Part shown: piece by piece, positions 56,346-64,000 of the stretch
Layout of the letters: the number at the start of each line of letters is the position of its first letter
Numbering within the stretch: position 1 is the stretch's first letter
NCBI GenBank assembly: GCA_008802785.1
Contig: VUYT01000002.1
Location: 372,001 to 436,000, forward strand
Direction: 5' to 3'
Length of the DNA: 64,000 nt
Origin: Symmetrospora coprosmae
Lineage: Eukaryota; Basidiomycota; Cystobasidiomycetes; Symmetrosporaceae
The notes under the pieces: model-generated
The model's database searches: none
What the model saw: the letters and a program-made list of their open reading frames with translations, nothing else
What the model was told of the DNA's origin: nothing
Translations under genes and position numbers: made by a program

Positions 56346-59194
56346 ATGAGCGACGACGGGCAGTTGGGGCAGCAGCAGGCGGAGACGGGCCGGGAACCGC
56401 GTCTGTACGGCGAGCACGATATGAGCAGCAGCAGCAGCAGCGGCAGCGGCAGCATCGTTGATGGTAAGGCTGCAGGATCATCCGCAGAAGAAGATGCAAG
56501 GAGAGTGTCAGAGGATGGGGAGGAGACAACTGGGAGGAGGTCGAGCGAGTCGCGCAGGCTCAGCGACGGCGTCGTTGACCGGGATGGCGGCACAGACGCG
56601 AACGTCGACGATAGCTCCCCTGCTGGACTGCCATCGGTCAATGCGGAAGTACCGCAGCTGGATGATGACACTGATACTGCAGCAGCGCCGTCGCCGTCGA
56701 ACACGCTGGCTCCTGTAGACGGCGGCGCGTCGGTCCGCTCGAGCCAGGCCTCGGGCAGCACCGATGAGAACGGCTTCAGGAACAGCAACGCTCTCAGCGG
56801 CAGCACGAGCTTCACATCTGTGCGGACATCGGACGGTGCACTGCAAGATGACGAGACTCATGGAGCTGCCGCGCCCGCGGTCAAAGTCGCCGAAGAGGAT
56901 GTCTCGCCACTTTCCACTCCTGCACGCACGTCTGTTGTCCTTCCCGACGCAAAACCCAACGCAGGTGAACAGCAGCAGCGGCCCTTCTCGCTAGCTACAC
57001 CAGAGACGCCCTCGAGCTTCCAATCTGCAGACTCTCCCGGCGGCAGGGCAGCATCGAGACCGGCCAGCACGGCGAGCAGCAGGGGCGCGTCCGCCGGCCA
57101 ACAATGGCGAGACTCTGTCGCGTCGACTTCAGCCATGGAGAGCGTCGCCCTGTCGGAGTCCGCTCCTGGCTCGGAGCCATTGTCGCCAACCTCCGGACAA
57201 GGTAGCATACGCGTGCCATCCGTTGCGCTGGCAGATCTCGAAATCGACCCAGAGGCTGGCCCATCAACGCCTTCTCTTGCCTCCGCTGGCTTTGGAGGTG
57301 TATCGCCTGCACTCCCTCCACGTCGGCCACTTCAGCCGCGACAATCGTACGATGTCGAGCACGAACCGAGCGGACAGCGTAATCAGCCGAACCACCGCCC
57401 GCCGCTACGCTCTGATCCGTCTATCGACAATTACAGCCTGATCTCGCAGCATGCTCAGTCCTTACACGATGAGCTTGAACAACATCCGAAGCGCAAGCGG
57501 AGGAGTCAGATGGGAAGTGCGGACCTGAGGGCGAGCTTCCTCAAGCTGCGCGAAGAGGCAGAGGGATCCGAGGCGGGCGGACAGCTTCTCTTGAGGGAGG
57601 AAAGTAACGAAGGCGACGAGTCGGCAGCGCAGGCCGTTGCGGAAGGGGAGGTAGATTGGGACTTCTGGGGCTTAGTTATGAGTGACTACGAAGGCATGGC
57701 AAAGACACGGCGTGAGTCCTGCGGAATGACCTCTTTCCCAGCGACCCTTGCTGAAGAGTTCCATGTCAACGCATCGTCAGCAAAAGAGCTGTCAAAAGCA
57801 ATACAGAACGGGATCCCGCCAGCGCTACGAGGTATGATGTGGCAGCTCATGTCGGCCTCAAAGGATCCAGAGTTGGAAGCCGTCTACTCGAACCTCATGC
57901 GCCAATCGTCTCCGCACGAGAAGGCGATCATCCGCGACCTCAATCGGACGTTCCCGACGCACGAATACTTTCATGACGGTGCCGGCGTCGGCCAGAACAA
58001 CCTCTTGAACATCATGAAGGCCTACAGCTTGTACGACGAGGAGGTCGGTTACTGTCAAGGCATGGCATTCGTCGTCGGACCTTTGCTGCTTAATGTAAGT
58101 CGTCTCATGCTGGATCGGCTCCCACCGAGCAGCTCCTCTGATGTACATGCTCCTTTCGCAGATGCCCGACGAGGAAGCCTTCTGCGTTCTAGTGCGCTTG
58201 ATGAAGTCTTACGACCTCCGGTCACAGTACATTCCAGATATGCCCGGTCTACAGCTCCGCCTCTTCCAGTTCGACCGGTTGCTGGAGGAGCTACTACCAG
58301 CCGTCTTCATGCATCTTCTCCGGCAAGGGATAAAGTCGTCCATGTACGCCTCACAATGGTTCTTGACGCTACTGGCGTATCGCTTCCCGCTTGAGCTCGT
58401 CTCGGCAGTATTCGACCTCATCTTTGCCGAAGGCGTCGAGGCCATCTTCCGGTTCGCTTTGGCACTCATGAAGCGCAACGAGCAAAGCATAATCCAGATG
58501 GAGTTCGAGCAGGTTCTCGAATTCCTCAAAACGGGTCTGTTCGAGCATTACAAGGTGGGTAGCCCACAACGACAGAGACCTTGCCCGACGCTAACGGCGA
58601 GACCGTACAGATGGAGTTGCAGGAGGGCGAAAGCGCCAAGGAAAACGGCGAAGATACGTACTCTGCACAGGCATTTGTGCGCGAAGCGCTGCAGATCAAG
58701 ATCACGCCGATGATGCTCGATCAATTTGCCAGCGAATGGGCCGAGATGCTCCGGCAGCAGAACGCGCAGAATGCAGAAGTCGAGCAGCTCCGGTCCATCA
58801 ATAAGAAGCTCAGCAATCAGGTCCGGCACCTCGAGTCCAGCCTCGCGCAGATCAACCAGGAACACTGCGAGCTTGTCAAACAGGTCGTTGCCACACGGCT
58901 GGAGAAGGAGGAACTCGAGGATGAGCTCGTCAGAGTCAAGATGGCCCTCGCGCAGGAATCGCTGGTGAGTCTACAGCATGGGAAATTCGGTGAACAAGCG
59001 TGCTCTTCGCCGATTCGCAAATCCGTTGACTCCCCTTTGCGATTTTTGCTTTGTGTCAGCTTCGCGAGGAAGGGCGTGGCTCTATTGCGTCCCGAAGCTC
59101 ATACTCGTCTTTCGGCGGCTATGGCGGTCCCTCAACACCAGGAGGAAAGGAGGATCGCCGAGACTCGCAAGCGTCCAAGCTGTCCAATAAGTGA
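56346..59194 (+). CDS. TBC-domain Rab GTPase-activating protein, Gyp5/EVI5-like
   Basis: Four exons (56346-58094, 58162-58554, 58611-58964, 59060-59194) give 876 residues. The first 380 residues are disordered and acidic/Ser-rich. The TBC domain (480 to about 714) has IPPALRGMMWQLM, the arginine finger IIRDLNR (Arg534), the glutamine finger GYCQGM (Gln571) and YASQWFLTLLAYRFPLE, so catalytic residues are intact. A coiled coil (about 745-832, QNAEVEQLRSINKKLSN, then LVKQVVATRLEKEELEDELV) and a Gly/Ser tail follow. The TBC plus coiled-coil layout matches yeast Gyp5/Gyl1 and animal EVI5, which act on Ypt1/Sec4 or Rab11. The particular Rab cannot be told. It fits the secretory theme with Sec31 and GT32, by function only. 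The start at 56346 is the first ATG in the frame. Confidence 0.9.
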
Positions 59195-59379
59195 CCGCTC
59201 CCCGTCACTCCAGTTGCTCTGCCCGCCATGCCCTGGTCTACAGGAATGTCGCCTTATTATAACATCACGCTGATGCGCTGTACTGCACGCGAGGACCTTT
59301 CTGCTTGTAACTTGTAGCAAAAATTAGACTACGAAGACAATCTCTCACGGGCCAGGTAGCGGCTGAATCGTGCAAGTCA

Positions 59380-61515
59380 TCAGGCTACTCGGACGAGCTT
59401 GTACCGCGGTACCAGACTGACGAGCCAGCTCCATCGGCCGCTGAGAACTGCAAGAACAGCCCCAACAACAGCGATCTGGATGAGCTTCCTGCCCCAGCCG
59501 CCGGGACCGAACAAGCTCGCTGTGCTGCCCGGGCGCGCAAAGCCGATCCGCTTGACCATGAGAGCACGGAAGATCTTGCTGTTGAAATCCGTGTAGGGGT
59601 AGTACCTGATTGAGAGGAGGGGGTCGGCCCTGCAACACCGCACAGGATGTCAGCGAGACTGACCGGACCCGCGTAGCAGAGGAGCAGCACACACCAGAAG
59701 GGATTCGCTAGAGAGCTACGCTCGTGTGTGAAGACGTCGAAGGATCGCTTGCCGTGATAGCTGCCTTGGCCGGACTCGCCCACGCCGCCGAAAGGCAGTC
59801 CGTCGACGTTGAAGTGCACCACGACATCATTGACGAGGACTGCACCGGATGTAGTGGCATCGCGCACGCCTGAGATGAACTTGTCGGACTGCGAAAAGAT
59901 GTACATGGCGAGCGGAGAGTCGTCCTTGAGGTGCTCGATGGCGGACGAGATGGAGGTCACTGGCACAATTGGCAGGATTGGTCCGAAGATCTCGCTGCAG
60001 AAGTTGCGCACGCGATCAGCGAGAGGCCTCCAGTAAGACGGCACAGTAATGAGCATGACATACCTCTTCATCAGTTCGTCGTCCCATGTGACGTCAGTTA
60101 CCACAGACACGCCCATCATCTTGATTTCCTTCTTCTCCTCTCCCTTGATGGCGACATTGCCTCCAGTCTTGTCGAGCATCTGCTTGAGACGGTCGTAGTG
60201 GCCGTAGCTGACGATCCGAGGATACTCATCATCTTCAAGCGACTTGGTCGGAAAGGCGAGCGCGTGCTCTTTCTTTAACGCTTCCATCAACGCAGCCTGC
60301 TTGTCCTCTTGCACGATGATGTAGTCGGGTGCGATGCAGGCTGGAGTTTCGCAAATGGGCGTTTCCGTCAGCCTGCGCAGCTGTCTCTTCTACTGGATTG
60401 GACCATCGCGAGACGTACTCTGTCCACAGTTGAGCCGCTTGCCCCACAGGATCCGCCTAGCGGTCACGTCTAGCTCTTTGAGATCAGGGTCGATGATGCA
60501 GGGCGACTTGCCGCCTAGCTCGAGCGTGACGGGTGTGAGTGTCTTTGCCGCGGCACCCGAGATGATGCGAGCAACTTTGGCGTTGCCTGTGTAGAAGATG
60601 TGGCCCCACGGCTCCCCGAGCAGCCGGGTGATGACGTCCACCTCGCCTTGCACGACTGCGTAAGCCGAGGAATCCAGGTACTGCGGGATGAGCCGACCCA
60701 AGAGAGCGCCTGCATGCTGAGAGACTTCGGATGTCTTGATGATTGCGGGGCAGCTGCGGGGCGTTTGCGAACCTCTCGTCGATCAGGACAATGCGATGCA
60801 GTCCTTCCCTCGTACTTGGGAAACAGGCGCACCCAGCTGCAATCGCTCCGACCAGAGGCCCCAGGGTCAAGCTGATGGGGTAGTTCCACGTCCCAATGAT
60901 GAGCGCGACACCTTTTGGCGTCTTGTGGATGGTCGGCTTTGCGATGCCCCACTCGATGCTCGTCTTGGGCCGCTCTGGCTATCGGCGCAGGCCAGTGAAT
61001 ATTGAGCAGGAACATGACACTGAGCTGAGCGCCGAGGCGAGACACACCTTTGCCCATCCTTCGACGTGCGACACGGCGGTGATAATTTCGTTTAATGTGC
61101 CCCCAATCTCGGCCTGGTATGCGTTTCGCGCGTCAGCAAGTTTCGGCTCGCACGTCGCAGATCGACGGGCAGGCATACGTGCGAGCTGTACCAGAGCCGC
61201 TCACCATGTGTGTCTCGTTATCGCTCCGCCCAAGATCCTTGCGGACGGCCTCTGTAGCCGCCATCTAACGGGTCAATAGTCGCGCTCTGTCCTCCGCATA
61301 TCGGAACGCCTCTCGCTCCCACGCCAGCGCTTACCATAGATCTCCTTCTCGTTGTCCTGAATCATGTACGCCAGGTGCTTGAGCTGGTCCTTGCGCCATG
61401 CTGCGTTGCGGGTCTTGCCAGACTTGAAGGTATCTCGCAGACGCGCGACAATGCCTGGAATCTCGTCGAGGGTGGTGTACTGCGGCGACATGGTTGACAC
61501 TGGCTTGCTTGACAT
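59380..61515 (-). CDS. HFD1: fatty aldehyde dehydrogenase, ALDH3 class (Hfd1-like)
   Basis: Eight exons (61335-61515, 61205-61251, 61048-61113, 60833-60972, 60419-60753, 60064-60340, 59695-59994, 59380-59629) give 531 residues. ALDH3 landmarks are [34 protein letters not shown] with general base Glu223, GQTCIAPDYI with nucleophile Cys258, [10 protein letters not shown], and [20 protein letters not shown]. The 35-residue Glu-Cys spacing is normal. The C-terminus has a hydrophobic helix ([13 protein letters not shown]) and basic tail, the anchor of membrane-bound fatty aldehyde dehydrogenases (yeast Hfd1, human ALDH3A2). It oxidises long-chain aldehydes to acids with NAD. The oddity is [12 protein letters not shown] where most have GNxxxxKPSE; this follows from the chosen acceptor at 60753. 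It is divergent from the Hsp70 gene. Confidence 0.93.
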
Positions 61516-62467
61516 GGTGCAGAATAGCGCGCGGCGCGGCGATGCGAAGCGATACTAGATTAGCTGCGGCGCCTTGGAACACGACGTTCAGGGTTCCCGC
61601 GCGATCTGCTTTCGCTGCAAAGACGCTGGCAAGTCATCTAGAACGCACAGAGCAAACTTTGGGGCGAACTGTGTCGCGGTACTCTGCCTGAAGCTGGCGA
61701 GTGTGGTTCTCTGAGCGAAATGTAGAGGCAAGGCTACTCGTACACACGAGAAAAGCGAGACATGCGGAGACGGAGCTTTCAGACGCCGGATTCCGGGCAG
61801 GGCGTTTCCCGAAAAAGGAGCTGTAAGTACAAGATTGCGTGTCCAAGTCAAGGTAAACAGAGCGTGTCTGCGCGCGACACCATGATTCGGCAGGCTGTCT
61901 ACAGGAGCATGTGGAGGCCTAGGGGAGGCTGTCCGAACTCGGCGTGACCATCGTATACCGCCCGAGACGCATACGAGCATGCTCCCGCCCCGACTCTGAG
62001 CTCGATGCTGGTCCTCAGCATTGGTAGATAGGCAGTAACGCTACCTCGTGCGAGTAAGCGCATCTGGTATCACGCACCCGCATCAAATGCTGCGCGCCGA
62101 TATCGATATCCCGCATCACCAGGCTGGAAGCCTCAGCACAAAGGTCGAGCGCAACGCGTAGCAGAGATGGAAACAGCCAGATTGTCGAGTATGAGCTTCG
62201 GACAATATGCAGTCGAGTAACGCAATGATGGGGTTTCGTTCTTGCTCGCAGACATCTTTCCAGAATGTCCCAGATCTCGGGGCGCACCCGAGGTCCACCC
62301 TCACCGGAGGCAGTGGCGCAGCAGCGATGCCCGGCTCCCCCCGTTCTTCAAATTTCTGGGTAGCCAGCAGTCCTCCGTTGTCCACCCAACACTCTGTCGT
62401 CACACAGAAGCACAGCTGCATTCCAGGCACTTCTACATTCCTCAATAGCATCCAAGTCTCCTGCAAC
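61516..62467. other. divergent promoter region between ALDH and mitochondrial Hsp70
   Basis: About 0.95 kb with no supported gene. A heat-shock-element-like site lies at 62258-62270. The longer open frames here are not supported by any domain or splice pattern. Confidence 0.5.
62258..62270 (+). promoter_or_regulatory. possible heat shock element upstream of mtHsp70
   Basis: TTCCAGAATGTCC holds one TTCnnGAA unit pair and an imperfect third unit (TCC for TTC). It is about 200 bases upstream of the Hsp70 start. Hsf1 binds such arrays; two perfect units are a weak match. Confidence 0.35.
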
Positions 62468-64000
62468 ATGCTTTCCGCCGCCGCTAGATCCGTCAGATCC
62501 GGCCGCCTTCCTGCTGCCAGGCTTGCGAACCAGGTTGGTGGCAGCAGCATGGAAGCAGCATCACCGATGGCAGCGGATGCATGCATGGGAGGGTCGGGCA
62601 CTGGTACCAGAGACTGGGACGGCAGCCTGTGCTTCCAGATAGTCTGCTCGGTGCTCGTCGCCCTTGCCGCATGCATCCTGTCTGTGCTAGCAGCTCCTCC
62701 CGTTCGTTCTTCGAGGCTGATGACGACGCTTCTTTCGTCCCTGCCGTTACCCAGGTCCGATATGCTTCGAGCGAGAAGGTCTCTGGTCCAGTCATCGGTA
62801 TCGATCTCGGAACGACCAACTCTTGTGTCTCTGTCCTTGTGCGTATGCCTCTTCGCAGCACGCCGCCCTCCGCCGCCCGAGTTCGCCGCTGACGAGTTGG
62901 GCCTTTTCTTCCCGTCGCGCCTCTCACAGGAGGGAAAGACGCCCCGAGTTCTCGAGAACGCCGAGGGCGCACGGACAACGCCCTCTGTCGTCGCTTTCAC
63001 GAAGGATGGCGAGAAGGTGAGGCGGGCCCGCGCCGTGCTAGCGTGGAGCACCTGCTAACAATCTCCTACCGCGAATCTTAGCTTGTTGGTCTGCCCGCAA
63101 AGCGTCAGGCAGTCGTCAACCCTGAAAACACCCTTTTCGCAACAAAGCGACTCATTGGACGCAAGTTCAAGGATGCCGAGGTCCAGAAGGACATTAGCAA
63201 TGTGCCGTTCAAGGTGAGTCTCTGTCAGGTCAAGATCCGCGAGAGACAACCCTCCTGACTATCTCCTGCGCTTGCAGATTGTGAACCACAACAATGGAGA
63301 CGCATGGCTCGAGGCTCAGGGCAAGCCGTACTCTCCTCAGCAGATTGGTGCTGTGAGCAGAGCCGTCAGCTCAAGCCCACGTTGGTCGGCGAGCTAATCT
63401 CCGCTTTCTGTCTTACTGCAGTTTGTCGTCCAGAAGATGAAGGAGACTGCCGAGAGCTACCTTGGACGTAACGTCAAGCACGCCGTCATCACTGTCCCTG
63501 CCTACTTCAACGACTCCCAGCGTCAGGCGACCAAGGACTCTGGAACGATCGCCGGTCTCGACGTCCGCCGTGTCATCAACGAGCCTACCGCTGCCGCCCT
63601 CGCATACGGTCTCGACCGCTCTGACTCGCGCCTCATCGCCGTCTACGATCTCGGAGGAGGCACGTTTGATGTCTCGATTCTCGAGATGAGCAACGGTGTC
63701 TTCGAGGTCAAGTCGACCAACGGTGACACCCACCTTGGAGGCGAGGACTTTGACATTGTCCTCGTCAAGCACATTACGGAGGAGTTCAAGAAGGAGAGCG
63801 GCATCGACATCTCCAAGGACCGCATGGCCATCCAGCGCATTCGAGAGGCAGCCGAGAAGGCAAAGATCGAGCTGTCGTCGACCGCTCAGACCGAGATCTC
63901 GCTTCCCTTCATCACCGCCGACGCCTCTGGGCCGAAGCACATCAACATCAAGATGGGCCGCGCAAAGTTCGAGTCGCTCGTTGGCCCGCTCATCACTCGC
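62468..64000 (+). CDS. SSC1: mitochondrial Hsp70 (Ssc1/mortalin), 5' part
   Basis: Six exons are seen (62468-62533, 62755-62838, 62930-63016, 63082-63213, 63278-63352, 63422 to the window end), giving the first 341 residues. The gene is cut by the window edge. Exon 1 encodes an Arg/Ala-rich presequence ([21 protein letters not shown]). The nucleotide-binding domain follows: [13 protein letters not shown] (phosphate 1), [11 protein letters not shown]-type [61 protein letters not shown] (phosphate 2) and [18 protein letters not shown]. The mitochondrial type is shown by the presequence and by [20 protein letters not shown]. It is the motor of protein import and the matrix folding chaperone. The substrate-binding domain lies beyond the window. 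Confidence 0.95.

Noticed and set aside
1-64000. Transposons, virus-like elements, rRNA, tRNA, CRISPR
   Set aside because: I saw no polymerase, integrase or transposase motif, no long terminal or inverted repeats, no tRNA box B in a foldable context, and no spaced repeat array. This is by reading only; a tRNA search program would be decisive.

Overview
This 64-kb window is nuclear DNA of an intron-rich, GC-rich fungus, most likely a basidiomycete. The evidence is the gene content (Zn2Cys6 factor, Cyc8/Ssn6, GT32 inositolphosphoceramide-type mannosyltransferase, a DUF6534-like membrane protein, GH128) together with about 100 short GT-AG introns, mostly 55-100 bases, with CTNA-type branch points. 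I cannot fix the class; Ustilaginomycotina is a guess. All exon-intron structures were read by hand from splice signals, reading phase and family similarity. Every model listed closes in phase, but none has transcript support.

Layout. Positions 1-7339: a small disordered protein (+), then an SRPK-type kinase (-) with a very long spacer. 7339-14442: CUL4 (-) and a three-repeat Myb factor (+) share a divergent promoter. 14654-22176: NUFIP1/Rsa1-like snoRNP assembly factor and Sec31 (COPII), both (-). 22679-31109: amino-acid permease, Ctr copper transporter, an unrecognised protein carrying half of an RBBP6/Mpe1-like RING, and mitochondrial ribosome recycling factor, all (-). 31530-40386: a Zn2Cys6 factor and the Cyc8/Ssn6 corepressor, both (-). 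42352-50722: a Bet v1-like protein (+), a secreted GH128 glucanase (-), a Nudix CoA diphosphatase (+), octanoyltransferase (+) and a disordered protein (+). 50997-64000: DUF6534-like membrane protein (-), GT32 (+), Gyp5-like TBC RabGAP (+), class-3 aldehyde dehydrogenase (-) and mitochondrial Hsp70 (+, cut by the window end).

The genes are ordinary housekeeping and regulatory functions without an evident shared pathway. Themes recur: secretory traffic (Sec31, TBC, GT32), mitochondrial function (RRF, octanoyltransferase, Hsp70), membrane import (permease, copper) and transcription (Myb, Zn2Cys6, Cyc8). I found no transposon, virus-like element, tRNA, rRNA or CRISPR, and no convincing undescribed multi-gene system.

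The most interesting points are a Sec31 gene that stops before the usual conserved C-terminal domain, a splice donor placed inside a RING-type motif, a GH128 gene with 6-, 11- and 19-base exons, and several other genes that use extremely small coding exons.
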